Below, one piece after another: positions 8,445 to 18,113 of a stretch of DNA of 64,000 nucleotides (positions are counted from its first letter, which is position 1; each line of letters begins with the position of its first letter). Below the pieces are notes generated by a model. The model saw only the letters and a list, made by a program, of their open reading frames with translations, did no database searches and was not told where the DNA came from. The DNA is taken from positions 1,110,001-1,174,000 of the forward strand of contig NZ_CP129016.1 in assembly GCF_020524085.2 (NCBI RefSeq), in the 5' to 3' direction. This DNA is from Halobacillus litoralis (GTDB taxonomy: Bacteria; Bacillota; Bacilli; Bacillales; Halobacillaceae). A program made the translations under genes and the position numbers.

Positions 8445-9131
8445 ATGTCTTTTTCCAATCAATTAAGAAAAGAAAATCAGGATATCTATCAAAGAATCTT
8501 CTCCCATCCTTTTATCCAAGGCATCGGAAAAGGGGAGGTTCCAAAAGAAGCCCTCATTCACTATATCAAGGCTGATTATGAGTATTTGAATGCCTTTATG
8601 CACGTCTATGGAATCGCGATTTCCAAGTCTCCTTGCAGGGAAGACATTCAATTGTTTAATGAACAAATCGATTTTGTATTAAACAGTGAAGTTCACCCTC
8701 ACAACAATTTTTGTGAACAAATTGGCGTTCCCTATGAAAAACTGCAAGGGTATCCATTGCCGCCGACCGCTGATCACTATATTAAACATATGCTTTTTCA
8801 TGCCCATCATGGAAACTTGGGTGAAATAGTAGCAGCTTTGCTCCCGTGCCCTTGGACCTATTATGAAATCGGGATGGAGCTGATGAACACCTATCATCCA
8901 GAACCTGATCACCCCTTCCTCCCGTGGATTGAGTTTTATGCCAATACGGAAGTGAAGAGTCTGACGGCAGTGTTATGTGAACGGCTTGATCAGTGTGCTG
9001 AACGTGCGTCTGAACTGGAAAAGCACCGGATGAGAGAAGCCTTCCGAAAAAGTTGTCAGCTGGAATACGCCTTTTGGGATATGGCTTACACACAAGAGCA
9101 ATGGCCTTGTGAAAAGGAGGGTGTGAGATGA
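8445..9131 (+). CDS. tenA: Aminopyrimidine aminohydrolase / thiaminase II TenA
   Basis: Hydrolyses aminomethyl-HMP to HMP (thiamine salvage) and can cleave thiamine. At 228 residues it has usual TenA length. The catalytic Cys falls at residue 135 in LLPCPWTYYEIG, the same number as in the B. subtilis enzyme. AGGAGG precedes the ATG and is part of a candidate regulatory hairpin. Its stop overlaps the thiD start (ATGA), so the genes are co-translated. Confidence 0.95.
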   Translation: MSFSNQLRKENQDIYQRIFSHPFIQGIGKGEVPKEALIHYIKADYEYLNAFMHVYGIAISKSPCREDIQLFNEQIDFVLNSEVHPHNNFCEQIGVPYEKLQGYPLPPTADHYIKHMLFHAHHGNLGEIVAALLPCPWTYYEIGMELMNTYHPEPDHPFLPWIEFYANTEVKSLTAVLCERLDQCAERASELEKHRMREAFRKSCQLEYAFWDMAYTQEQWPCEKEGVR

Positions 9132-9940
9132 CGAAAGTATCATGTGCGTTGACGATCGCCGGAACAGATCCGAGCGGAGGAGCGGGTATTCAAGCAGACT
9201 TGAAAACGTTCCAGGAGCTGAAGAGTTACGGCATGAGTGTTGTGACCTCAGTTGTTTCTCAAAATACGACAGGTGTGAAGGATGTCCACCACCTCCCGGA
9301 AAACTTTATTATGAGTCAACTGAAAGCTATTTCTGAAGACATGCCTGTTCATGCATTGAAAACAGGAATGATTGCAAACAAGAATATGATGAGAGTCATT
9401 AGTGAATGGTTGGATGAGGTAGAGGCTCCTTACGTCATGGACCCTGTCATGGTTGCCCAGAGTGGGGACCCGTTGATTGAAAAAGAAGACCAGCGCTATT
9501 TGAAAGAATATCTTGTACCAAAGACATCGCTTGTCACTCCCAACATTCCGGAAACGGAAGTGCTTGTTGGAGGGAAAATTGAAACTGAAGCAGATATGAA
9601 AGAAGCGGCTGAAGCAATCGTGAAAGACTTAGGTGCGGATGCGGCCCTTGTGAAAGGGGGCCATCTTAATGGAAGAGCGGTTGATTTTTTATATGATGAC
9701 GGGCGTGTCTATGAATTTGAATCCGAACGTATTGATTCTTCAAATACGCACGGCACAGGGTGTACGTATTCAGCAGCCATTACGGCTTACCTGAGCTAGG
9801 GGCACGCTTTGCCACAAGCTGTCAAAGAAGCCAAATACTTTGTAACAGAAGCGATTCGCCACTCTTTCAACTTAGGAAAAGGAAGCGGACCGACCAATCA
9901 TTTTGCTTTACGTGAGGAGGTTTTCAACAAATGGCTGTAA
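9128..9940 (+). pseudogene. thiD: HMP/HMP-P kinase ThiD, interrupted by in-frame amber codon
   Basis: Phosphorylates HMP and HMP-P in thiamine synthesis. The reading frame is typical ThiD (TIAGTDPSGGAGIQADLKTF near the N-terminus; VKGGH and NTHGTGCTYSAAI later), but TAG occurs at 9797-9799, after residue 223. The same frame continues for 46 codons of good ThiD sequence (KEAKYFVTEAIRHSF, KGSGPTNHF) to TAA at 9938-9940, which would give about 270 residues. No frame change is needed. The stop may be a recent nonsense mutation, a sequencing error or a readthrough codon. The truncated product keeps the GTGC anion hole but loses the last helices. Confidence 0.9.
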
Positions 9941-10689
9941 GTGTTATCGATAGAGTAAGAGAAAAACGGCCACTGATCCATCACATTACGAATTCGGTCG
10001 TCATGAATTTTACAGCGAACGGACTTCTTGCTTTCGGCGGATCCCCGATTATGGCTACTGCTAAACAGGAGGTTGAAGATGTCACCCGATTGTCTCAAGG
10101 GCTTTTATTGAATATCGGGACGCTTCATGAAAACAAGGTGGAAGCGATGATTCTTGCAGGGAAAGCAGCGAATGAGATCGGCATTCCGATCGTCCTCGAT
10201 CCTGTCGGCGCCCCTGCAACCCGCTATCGTTCAGAGGCATGCCAGCGAATCTTGCAGGAGGTGAAGCCGACCGTCATTAAAGGGAATGCCGGGGAACTCG
10301 CCCATCTCGTCGGTCAGGATGTGGAAACGAAAGGGGTAGACTCAACAGGGAAAGCTGACCTTGAATCCATCGTTCGCCTGGTAGCAGAAAAATACCAAAC
10401 TGGAGCCGTCTGTACAGGTGAAAGGGATCTCGGATGCATGAGAGGAGAGGTTTTTGTCAACGAAACGGGTCACCCGCTTCTTGCTCAAATTACAGGATCC
10501 GGCTGTTTGTTAGGTTCCTTGCTTGCAGCAGGCTTATCTGTAAAAGGTGAGCCTAAAGTGAAGGTTTTGGGAACATTAAGCCATTATGGCCGGGCGGCCG
10601 AACATGCTGCGGCTCATCCTGATGTGAAAGGACCAGGGACATTCATTCCGAGGTTTGTCGATGCTTTATCCATGGGGGATAAAACATGA
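9931..10689 (+). CDS. thiM: Hydroxyethylthiazole kinase
   Basis: Phosphorylates salvaged hydroxyethylthiazole for coupling to HMP-PP. The 252-residue product shows ribokinase-like ThiM motifs: HHITNSVVMNFTANGLLAFG near the N-terminus, VLDPVGA in the middle, and ITGSGCLLGS with the GSGC catalytic region near residue 190. GAGGAGG lies upstream of the ATG. It overlaps the full-length thiD frame by 10 bases and thiE by 4 bases, in a tight tenA-thiD-thiM-thiE operon. Confidence 0.95.
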   Translation: MAVSVIDRVREKRPLIHHITNSVVMNFTANGLLAFGGSPIMATAKQEVEDVTRLSQGLLLNIGTLHENKVEAMILAGKAANEIGIPIVLDPVGAPATRYRSEACQRILQEVKPTVIKGNAGELAHLVGQDVETKGVDSTGKADLESIVRLVAEKYQTGAVCTGERDLGCMRGEVFVNETGHPLLAQITGSGCLLGSLLAAGLSVKGEPKVKVLGTLSHYGRAAEHAAAHPDVKGPGTFIPRFVDALSMGDKT

Positions 10690-11300
10690 AAGCTTCTATT
10701 CTTAGAAAATACTTCGTTATGGGCAGTCAAAACTGTAACAAAGATCCATTGAGCATTTTGGATGAAGCGATCCAAGCCGGAATTACATGCTTTCAGTATA
10801 GAGAAAAAGGGGAAGGGGCACGAACTGGAGAAGCGAAGTACAGTCTCGGCCATAAGATCCGCCAACGTTGTGCTGAAGCAGACATTCCATTTATCGTCAA
10901 CGATGACGTTGAACTTTTTGATGTGCTTAAAGCCGATGGAATCCACGTGGGACAGAGTGATCGAAGTGTGAAAGAGATTCGTTCAAAATATCCAGATGCA
11001 ATCATTGGATTATCAGTATCCGATCGGAGAGAATTAGAGCAAAGTCCTGTCCACCTTGTCGACTATTTAGGTGTGGGGCCGATGTACAGGACAACCACGA
11101 AGAAAGACGCCAACCCTGTAGCAGGGCCTGAATGGGTGAAGGTCGTCAAAAAAGCGTTTCCTGACATGCCCGTAGTAGGTATTGGAGGCATTCAACCTGA
11201 AAATGCTGATAAAGTGATGGAAGCAGGAGCAGACGGAGTCGCTGTCATTTCAGCCATTACACACGCGACGGATATACCGGCAGTTGTACAAGCGATATAG
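10686..11300 (+). CDS. thiE: Thiamine phosphate synthase
   Basis: Joins HMP-PP and thiazole phosphate to thiamine phosphate. The 204-residue TIM barrel has FQYREKG near residue 40, the pyrophosphate-site QYR..K pattern, VNDDVELF, GIHVGQSD, VGPMYRTTTKKDA, and the C-terminal phosphate loop GIGGI. It starts at the ATGA overlap with thiM and is the last gene of the operon. With thiW, tenA, thiD and thiM it forms a salvage set; no thiC or thiG is present. Confidence 0.95.
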   Translation: MKASILRKYFVMGSQNCNKDPLSILDEAIQAGITCFQYREKGEGARTGEAKYSLGHKIRQRCAEADIPFIVNDDVELFDVLKADGIHVGQSDRSVKEIRSKYPDAIIGLSVSDRRELEQSPVHLVDYLGVGPMYRTTTKKDANPVAGPEWVKVVKKAFPDMPVVGIGGIQPENADKVMEAGADGVAVISAITHATDIPAVVQAI

Positions 11301-11302
11301 CA

Positions 11303-11337
11303 AAAAGGAACTCATGCCGAAGCATGAGTTCCTTTTA
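11303..11337. terminator. Terminator after thiE (also serves convergent MCP gene)
   Basis: Fifteen-base perfect arms (11303-11317 and 11322-11336) around CGAA, with A and T runs on opposite sides so it can work both ways. A second inverted repeat (11343-11369, TGTGAAGT...ACTTCACA) follows it; its role is unknown. Confidence 0.9.
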
Positions 11338-11464
11338 TGCTGTGAAGTAGGATGAGTCCCACTTCACACACAAACCTTTTTACTCCCAGGTTTTTGATGA
11401 CTATTAAACCTAAGTCTTCCACCAATCAAATTCTAATAGCTGTATAGCTGAAGATATGTTGGAC

Positions 11465-13219
11465 TTAGTATCTGAAACGACTGACTTGTTCCTGAAGATT
11501 GCCAGCTTCTTGAGCTAATGTTTCACTCGCAGATGTAATCTCCTGGATGGATGCATTTTGCTGCTCTGTCGTAGCGGCCACGTGCTGGGATTGTTCCGAA
11601 GCCTGGACAGCAAAGTTCTTAACCGCTTCAAAAGACTCTACGAGACTTTGAATATGATGAGTCATCGATTGGATGGATCCTGTGATATCGTTCATCCCTC
11701 CAGACAGATCATGGACATCTGCCGTAATCGTTTTAAACGTTTGTTCAGCTTCTCCGACCACATTCACCCCGGATTTGACAGCATCATCACTTTTATTCAT
11801 AAACTGGACGGCTTCATGGGTTTTTTGTTGGATATCATGTACCAGCTCCATGATGTGATTCGCCGATTGACTGGACTGCTCGGCCAGTTTCCTCACTTCC
11901 TCGGCTACTACAGCAAAGCCCTTTCCATGTTCACCTGCCCGAGCTGCTTCAATGGCTGCATTCAACGCGAGCAAGTTCGTCTGTTCAGAGATATCTGTAA
12001 TCAGAGATACGATTTTGCCAATTTCATTGGATTTTTTCTCGAGAACCTGAATTGTACCACTTGTGGTATTGGTATGATCATTGATTTCATGCATTTGCTG
12101 TAGGGCAGTATGAATAAGATTCTCTCCTGATCCGGATGTTTCAGCGGTCTGATTCGACTTTGCTGAGAGGTCGATCATTTGTGTGGAAATGGCTTGAATA
12201 TTTGATGATATATCATGAATCCATTCGGAAGATTCATTGGCATTGTCCATCTGTTGATCAGATCCTGCTGCTACTTCTTGAATAGCTGTGGTTACTTGTT
12301 CTGCCGCAAGTGAGTTTTCTTCCGCGTTGGCATTCAATTGTTGGGAAGCGGCTGCCACTTGTTCTGAAGAAGCAGAAACAGACTGGATCAGCGCCTTCAG
12401 GTTGTTTTTCATTATATTAAAATTTTCCACGAGCACGCCTATTTCGTCCTTGTTCGACACTTGAAGGTCGGCTGCGGTGAAATCTCCTTCAGCAATCCTT
12501 GTAGAGTGGTCAGATAACTGTTTGATCGGTTTTGTTAAGCGATTGGAGAAGAACCATATGATGATGGCACCTAAAATCAACGATACTCCAAGCGTGATTA
12601 ATAATGTGTTTAAGATCTGACTGGCTCCGCTGTTGAAATCCATCATGTATGTGCCTGAGACGATAATCCAGCCCCAAGATGGTTCGTAAAGGGAGTAGGA
12701 TACTTTAGGGGCAACGGTGTCAGGATCCCCCGGCAACGGCCATTCAAAATAGGTGAAACCGCCTCCGTTGGTTCCATTTGCGATAAGCTCCTGTGCGACC
12801 ATGACTCCATTTGAGTCTTGGGATTCCCATATATTTTCCCCTTCAAGGGAAGGGTGGGCTAATTCGGTTCCCTTTTCATCCAACACGAAAAAGTAACCGT
12901 TTTCACCAAGGTCAATAGTTGAACTGATCGGACGAGTTCCATCTTCCTGCATGGGTCCGAGGAGTTGTTCTTTTACTGTTTCTTGTGCTTCTTCCAGGGA
13001 GAGGTTCCCTGCCTGAACCGATTGATTTGCAATTTCAATCATGTCCACCGCTTGTTCTACACTGTTTTTCAGGTTTGTCTTTCCAAGTTCATCAAGACTT
13101 CCTTTACTGGACTGGTAGCCGATCAATCCAATAATTAATGACGGGATAGCCAAAAGCAACAATCCCATAATGAATACCTTTGCCCGGATTGTCCGGTTCA
13201 TTTTCCAAAAGCTTCTCAT
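11465..13219 (-). CDS. Methyl-accepting chemotaxis protein, sCache-type sensor
   Basis: A 584-residue chemoreceptor. Layout: first membrane helix (about 14-36), extracellular single-Cache-like domain (about 40-185; [32 protein letters not shown]), second helix (about 195-220), HAMP, then a long coiled-coil signalling domain with the hairpin tip [19 protein letters not shown]. It signals to CheA/CheW at the cell pole. The ligand is unknown; its place between catabolic genes makes an amino acid or ectoine-related signal possible, but that is only positional. It is monocistronic. Confidence 0.93.
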   Translation of the reverse strand: MRSFWKMNRTIRAKVFIMGLLLLAIPSLIIGLIGYQSSKGSLDELGKTNLKNSVEQAVDMIEIANQSVQAGNLSLEEAQETVKEQLLGPMQEDGTRPISSTIDLGENGYFFVLDEKGTELAHPSLEGENIWESQDSNGVMVAQELIANGTNGGGFTYFEWPLPGDPDTVAPKVSYSLYEPSWGWIIVSGTYMMDFNSGASQILNTLLITLGVSLILGAIIIWFFSNRLTKPIKQLSDHSTRIAEGDFTAADLQVSNKDEIGVLVENFNIMKNNLKALIQSVSASSEQVAAASQQLNANAEENSLAAEQVTTAIQEVAAGSDQQMDNANESSEWIHDISSNIQAISTQMIDLSAKSNQTAETSGSGENLIHTALQQMHEINDHTNTTSGTIQVLEKKSNEIGKIVSLITDISEQTNLLALNAAIEAARAGEHGKGFAVVAEEVRKLAEQSSQSANHIMELVHDIQQKTHEAVQFMNKSDDAVKSGVNVVGEAEQTFKTITADVHDLSGGMNDITGSIQSMTHHIQSLVESFEAVKNFAVQASEQSQHVAATTEQQNASIQEITSASETLAQEAGNLQEQVSRFRY

Positions 13220-13327
13220 ACTCCAAACCCCTTCTTCTGTGTCTTTTCTCTCTTTTCCTTAATATCGGAAGAAGGGGATGGATTTATATACGTGGCACAA
13301 AATTTGTAAATGTTTCGTGTGGAAAGT

Positions 13328-14548
13328 TTAAACCTTGCTTTGCAGACTGTCCCCAGGGTGAAGAACAGGTATATCGATATGAACCGTATCTGGATACTTA
13401 ATTCCTGCCCCTGTATTGAGTACGACCACTTCATCCTCTGCAGAAATCCAGTTTTCTACTCTTAACTTTCTGGCAGCAGCAAATGCTGCAGCTCCTTCTG
13501 GACAGACAAAGGCCCCTTCTTTTTGTGCGATTCTTTTTTGCTCTTCCAACAGTTCCTGATCGCTGACGGATACAGCACATCCATTCGTCTCATATAGAGC
13601 GTCAAGAACGAGGAAATCCCCAATAGCTTTTGGTACATTGATGCCGAACGCAATCGTTTCAGAATCTTCCCAGAATGATGATTCCCTACGCCCTTGCTGC
13701 CATGCTTCCACGATCGGAGCACAGCCTTCAGATTGGACAGCTACGAGCCTTGGCATCCGGTCTTCAGCAATCCAACCAAGCTCCTGTAATTCTCTCAATG
13801 CTTTATGAATGCCAATTAATCCGACGCCACCACCTGTTGGATAGAGGATGACATCTGGAACGTTCCATCCTAATTGTTCGGCAATTTCCAGCCCCATTGT
13901 TTTCTTTCCTTCGATTCTGTATGGCTCTTTTAGTGTGGATACATCGTAGAGCCCGGATTTTTCTACAGCTTCTGCTACGATTTTACCAGCATCGCTGATG
14001 AGTCCGTCCACGAGAAAAAGGTTCGCCCCTGATAGCGCACATTCGTTACGAGTGATTTTCGGTGCGTCGACGGGCATGACGATGGTCGAATCCATAGATG
14101 CTCTTGAAGCATATAAGGACCAGGCGGCTCCGGCATTCCCATTCGTCGGCATAGCGAGTTCTTTCACTCCCAGTTCTTTCGCTTTCGATACGCCTACCGC
14201 AGCACCTCTTGCTTTGAACGATCCAGTAGGGATAATGCCTTCATCTTTCATATGCAGTGTACGGATATTCATGTCTGCTTGAAGAGTGGGGAGAGGGATC
14301 AACGGACTCATGCCTTCTCCTAAAGTAGTTTTGTATGTAGGGTCCAGGAGTGGTAAAAGTTCATGGTAACGCCAAAGGTCGGGGCTTCTCTCTTTCAGTT
14401 GCGCAGGAGTCCACGCCTCTTTCAGTGTGTCTATATCATAGCTTACGAGTAAAGGAGATCCGCATGTACATAGATGCTGAGGTTCGTTTACTTTAAAGGT
14501 TTCCTCACATTTCGGGCAGTACAAATGAGATAAGTAACTGTATGTCAT
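13328..14548 (-). CDS. Threonine synthase-like PLP enzyme
   Basis: A 406-residue fold-type II PLP enzyme of the long threonine synthase class. It has an N-terminal four-Cys zinc-ribbon-like segment (CPKC...CTC, about residues 11-30), the PLP Lys in PTGSFKARG (about 113), NGNAGAAWSLYA, and the phosphate loop PTGGGVGLIG. It differs from the short ThrC of Bacillus operons and stands alone, divergent from the ectoine operon that includes a homoserine dehydrogenase. It may make threonine from phosphohomoserine or act on another beta/gamma-eliminating substrate. Of two adjacent ATGs, 14548 has better spacing to AGGAGG. Confidence 0.8.
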   Translation of the reverse strand: MTYSYLSHLYCPKCEETFKVNEPQHLCTCGSPLLVSYDIDTLKEAWTPAQLKERSPDLWRYHELLPLLDPTYKTTLGEGMSPLIPLPTLQADMNIRTLHMKDEGIIPTGSFKARGAAVGVSKAKELGVKELAMPTNGNAGAAWSLYASRASMDSTIVMPVDAPKITRNECALSGANLFLVDGLISDAGKIVAEAVEKSGLYDVSTLKEPYRIEGKKTMGLEIAEQLGWNVPDVILYPTGGGVGLIGIHKALRELQELGWIAEDRMPRLVAVQSEGCAPIVEAWQQGRRESSFWEDSETIAFGINVPKAIGDFLVLDALYETNGCAVSVSDQELLEEQKRIAQKEGAFVCPEGAAAFAAARKLRVENWISAEDEVVVLNTGAGIKYPDTVHIDIPVLHPGDSLQSKV

Positions 14549-14736
14549 CATTATCCTCCTTCTATCCGGTTATTCGTATCTTAACATAAGAAGTTGATGG
14601 AAAGGTTTGTGACGACATTGTACTAAGGACATCCTCAAAACTTCATACACTTTTTACATTACAAGAAAAAATATCTTTGAATACAATGAAAGTACAGTAG
14701 TTTAAAAATTCAGAAAAATAGCGCGGAGGGGATGAG

Positions 14737-15939
14737 ATGGTTCTTCCTTTTGACATTTTAGAGTATCACCAGCGTTTGGAAAAGACGAAGAAACGTATGG
14801 CTGATCAAGGAATTGACGTGCTTTTGATTACAGACCCGGCAAACATGAATTACCTTTCTGGTTATGATGCCTGGTCTTTTTATGTACACCAAATGCTTGT
14901 GATTATCATTGATGAACCACAGCCGCTATGGATTGGCCGTTATCAGGATGCGAACGGTGCACGGGTGACGACGTGGATCTATGATGAAAATGTCATTGCT
15001 TATCCGGACTACTATGTTCACTCAGATGTTTATCATCCGATGGATTTCATCTCAGATATTCTGCTTCAGATCGGTCAAGGGAAGAGGAAAATCGGGGTTG
15101 AGAAGGATCATTACTACTTTACCGCCAAAGCTATGGAAAGGTTGAAAAGGGGCCTGCCGAACGCCACCTTCCAAGATGCTGACCTGCTTGTGAATGGTGT
15201 CCGGATCGTTAAGTCTGATCAGGAAATCGAGTATATGAGACGGGCAGCGCAAATTGCGGACTTAGCGATGACCAAAGGGGTGGAAAGCATTTATCCAGGC
15301 GTACGGGAATGTGATACTGCCGCTGAAATTTACTACCACATCGTCAAAGGGACTCCGGAGTTTGGTGGAGAATATCCAGCGATTGTACCACTGCTCCCGA
15401 CAGGGGATCATACTTCTATACCTCACCTGACCTGGTCAGACAGGCCTTTTGTGAAAGGCAATGCTGTCATTGTCGAACTGGCTGGGTGTTATAAGCGCTA
15501 CCATGTCCCTCTTGCCCGTACCGTTTCCATCGGGGAACCGAATGAAAAGATGAAACAAGTGGCTCCAGTCGTTTTGGAAGGTATTCAGAATGTACTCAAC
15601 ACGGCAAAGCCTGGGGTAACCTGTGGAGAACTTGAAGAAGTGTGGAGAAAGAGTATTAAAAAGCATGGCTATGAAAAGGAGGCCCGTTTAGGTTATTCCG
15701 TAGGTCTCAATTATCCACCAGATTGGGGAGAGCATACAGCGAGTATTCGAAAAGGGGACTCGACTGTCCTGCAGCCCAATATGACGTTTCATCTGATTCC
15801 GGCTCTATGGTTCGATACGGACGGAATTGAAATCAGTGAAACCTTCAGAGTTACAGAGTCTGGCAGTGAGCGTTTCACCACTTATCCGCAGGAGTTAATC
15901 ATCCGTGATCGTATGGATTTAAGCGGACAAATCAGCTGA
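14737..15939 (+). CDS. doeA: Ectoine hydrolase DoeA/EutD
   Basis: Opens the ectoine ring to N-acetyl-diaminobutyrate. The 400-residue protein has the creatinase-like N-terminal domain and M24 pita-bread C-terminal domain. Sequence blocks such as LLITDPANMNYLSGYDAWSF, PLWIGRYQDANGARVT and YPAIVPLLPTGDHTSIPHL fit DoeA/EutD closely. The metal-binding Asp pair of ordinary M24 peptidases is absent: the matching region reads VELAG...HVPLART, as expected for this non-peptidase branch. GCGGAGGGG precedes the ATG. It is the first gene of a six-gene operon. Confidence 0.9.
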   Translation: MVLPFDILEYHQRLEKTKKRMADQGIDVLLITDPANMNYLSGYDAWSFYVHQMLVIIIDEPQPLWIGRYQDANGARVTTWIYDENVIAYPDYYVHSDVYHPMDFISDILLQIGQGKRKIGVEKDHYYFTAKAMERLKRGLPNATFQDADLLVNGVRIVKSDQEIEYMRRAAQIADLAMTKGVESIYPGVRECDTAAEIYYHIVKGTPEFGGEYPAIVPLLPTGDHTSIPHLTWSDRPFVKGNAVIVELAGCYKRYHVPLARTVSIGEPNEKMKQVAPVVLEGIQNVLNTAKPGVTCGELEEVWRKSIKKHGYEKEARLGYSVGLNYPPDWGEHTASIRKGDSTVLQPNMTFHLIPALWFDTDGIEISETFRVTESGSERFTTYPQELIIRDRMDLSGQIS

Positions 15940-15953
15940 AGGGGGTAGGGGAA

Positions 15954-16928
15954 ATTAGACTTTTTGAGCGAAAAGATATTGAAAAGGTCATTCGTCTCGA
16001 CACAGATCTTATTAAAAAAATGGAAACAGCCTTCACCTCATTAGTGGAGAAAGAAACAACGATGCCACCGATCATGCGAGTGGATGTGCCTGATCATAAT
16101 GGTGAAGTGGATATCAAGTCCGCCTACATCAAAGGTGAAGACAGTTTTGCTGTGAAGCTTTCTTCTGGATTTTTTAATAACCCAGCTCTAGGGCTTCCGA
16201 GCGCAAACGGGCTTATGATCCTTATTAATAGTCTTACGGGGGAGCCACTCGCGGTGTTGGCCGATGAAGGACGGCTGACAGATTTGAGAACGGCAGCTGC
16301 GGGAGCTGTGGCTGCACAATATGGAAGCAGGGAAAACAGCCGGATTGCAGGCATCCTTGGTACCGGGTCTCAAGCGCGTCTTCAGCTTCAAGCGCTTACG
16401 TTGGTTCGTCCTATTGAGCAGGTGTTCGTTTATGGGAGAAAACGTGAGAAAGCTTTGGAGTATAAACAAGAGATGGAGCAGGAATTGGGGCTTCAGCTGA
16501 CCGTTTGTGATTCCGTACAACAAGTCGTAGGACAAAGCGATCTTATTGTGACCACGACACCATCCAAGGAACCGTTCATCTATGGAGATTGGATGAGACC
16601 GGGACTTCACATCACGGCTATGGGGTCAGACGCAGAGCATAAGCAAGAATTGGACGCCTCTGTTATGGAGAAAGCGGATGTCATCGTCTGTGATGTGAAA
16701 GCTCAGTCCGTCCGTTTGGGAGAGTTGCGTTCGTCACTAAAGGAGCAGGACCGTGCGATAGAGCTCGGGGAAGTGACGAGTGGAAGGCAGTTGTTCCGAC
16801 AATCAGATAAAGAGATTACGATCTGTGATTTAACTGGAACAGGTGTGCAGGATACAGCGATTGCAAGACATGTGTACCATCGACTATTAGCTTGGGAGGG
16901 CGTTACGGATGAAAGACGCGAAGTTTAG
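15954..16928 (+). CDS. eutC: Ornithine cyclodeaminase-family protein EutC, apparent ATT start
   Basis: A Rossmann-fold protein of the ornithine cyclodeaminase/mu-crystallin family, like EutC of ectoine clusters, proposed to act with EutB on the hydroxylated substrate. Family features: NGEVDIKSAY, DSFAVKLSSGF, DEGRLTDLRTAAAGAVAA, GILGTGSQARLQL (NAD site). The first ATG is 16020, but the frame is open upstream and reads RLFERKDIEKVIRLDTDLI, which matches the usual N-terminus. That needs ATT at 15954 as start, with AGGGGGT 7-8 bases upstream. Product 324 residues. Alternatives are a start-codon mutation or a base error. Confidence 0.85.
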   Translation: MRLFERKDIEKVIRLDTDLIKKMETAFTSLVEKETTMPPIMRVDVPDHNGEVDIKSAYIKGEDSFAVKLSSGFFNNPALGLPSANGLMILINSLTGEPLAVLADEGRLTDLRTAAAGAVAAQYGSRENSRIAGILGTGSQARLQLQALTLVRPIEQVFVYGRKREKALEYKQEMEQELGLQLTVCDSVQQVVGQSDLIVTTTPSKEPFIYGDWMRPGLHITAMGSDAEHKQELDASVMEKADVIVCDVKAQSVRLGELRSSLKEQDRAIELGEVTSGRQLFRQSDKEITICDLTGTGVQDTAIARHVYHRLLAWEGVTDERREV

Positions 16929-18102
16929 CACAAAATCAATTTGGGCCGGTGAAAAAGAACAGCTTGCTTTCGGAGCGACACAAGTGCCTGTCGTTCACAG
17001 TGTTTCTTTTGGTTATGACGACATGGATGAATGGTATGAAGTAGCAGTCGGCAATAAGCCCGGACACATTTATGGAAGGAATACAAACCCGACTGTTCAG
17101 GCTTTCGAAGAAAAAATCCGCATTTTAGAAAATGCAGAAGCGGCTACAAGCTTTTCCACAGGGATGGCCGCGATTAGTAATACGCTTGGCACACTACTTT
17201 TCCCTGGAGATCGTGTGGTATCCATCAAAGATACGTACGGAGGAACGAATAAAATTTTTACAGAATTTCTCCCAAAACAGCAAGTGGAAGTCGTCCTGTG
17301 TGAAACAGGAGATCATGATGCATTGGAAGCTGAAGTGGCGAAAGGGTGCAAGGTGCTCTATTTAGAAAGCCCGACGAATCCGACAGTGAAAATTACCGAT
17401 ATCAAACGGATGGCTGCAGCCGGCAAGGCCGTAGGAGCAACCGTTGTTGTAGACAATACCTTTGCTACACCTGTGAATCAAAACCCTCTTGATCTTGGAG
17501 CCGACCTTGTCATCCATAGTGCGACGAAGTTTTTAGGCGGGCATGCCGATGCTTTAGGAGGAGCCGTATGTGGCAGGAAGAGCTTAGTCGAAGCGATTTA
17601 TCACTACAGGGAAATTAACGGAGCTACCCTTGATCCAATGGCGGCTTATTTGCTTTTGAGAGGCATGAAGACACTGAAACTTCGAGTGGAGCAGCAAAAT
17701 AAAAATGCCGCAGCAATTGCGGAACATTTAAAAACTTTCGACCTGGTTGAAGACGTTTTTTATCCCGGCCTCGCTTCTCACCCGAATCATCAGATTGCAA
17801 AACAACAAATGAAAGGGTATGGCGGGATGCTCAGCTTTGCTGTGAAAGGCGGGGTAGCCACTGTGCGAGATCTGTTACCTAAGCTGCAATTCGCCAACCG
17901 TGCTGCAAACCTAGGTTCAGTAGAAACCGTTGTTGGGCCTTCGAGAACGACAAGTCATGTGGAATGCACTCCTGCAGAGCGTGCAGCTATGGGTATTCCA
18001 GAAGGTTTGATTCGTTACTCCGCTGGCATTGAAGATATTGAAGACTTGAAAAATGACCTTTCACAGGCTTTCCAATCGTTACACACTTATGTGAAGAAGT
18101 GA
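16909..18102 (+). CDS. Cystathionine gamma-synthase-family PLP enzyme in ectoine operon
   Basis: A 397-residue fold-type I PLP enzyme of the Cys/Met metabolism (gamma-synthase/lyase) family. It has YGRNTNPTVQAFEEKIRILE, SFSTGMAAISNTL, LESPTNP and the PLP Lys in HSATKFLGGH. It overlaps eutC by 20 bases and is followed after 11 bases by the M20 gene, so it belongs to the ectoine operon, not a methionine cluster. Such enzymes eliminate or replace gamma-substituents; 2,4-diaminobutyrate has a gamma-amino group. It may therefore take the place of the usual DABA aminotransferase, but this is inference. Confidence 0.85.
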   Translation: MKDAKFSTKSIWAGEKEQLAFGATQVPVVHSVSFGYDDMDEWYEVAVGNKPGHIYGRNTNPTVQAFEEKIRILENAEAATSFSTGMAAISNTLGTLLFPGDRVVSIKDTYGGTNKIFTEFLPKQQVEVVLCETGDHDALEAEVAKGCKVLYLESPTNPTVKITDIKRMAAAGKAVGATVVVDNTFATPVNQNPLDLGADLVIHSATKFLGGHADALGGAVCGRKSLVEAIYHYREINGATLDPMAAYLLLRGMKTLKLRVEQQNKNAAAIAEHLKTFDLVEDVFYPGLASHPNHQIAKQQMKGYGGMLSFAVKGGVATVRDLLPKLQFANRAANLGSVETVVGPSRTTSHVECTPAERAAMGIPEGLIRYSAGIEDIEDLKNDLSQAFQSLHTYVKK

Positions 18103-18113
18103 GGAGGGAAGAT

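Noticed and set aside
11558..12103. 181-residue open frame antisense to the chemoreceptor gene
   Set aside because: Fully inside a well-supported MCP signalling domain; Cys/His/Phe-rich translation typical of a reverse-strand shadow.
16909..18102. Calling the PLP enzyme metB or metC
   Set aside because: Family fits, but it is embedded in the ectoine operon with overlaps on one side and close spacing on the other; no methionine genes are nearby.
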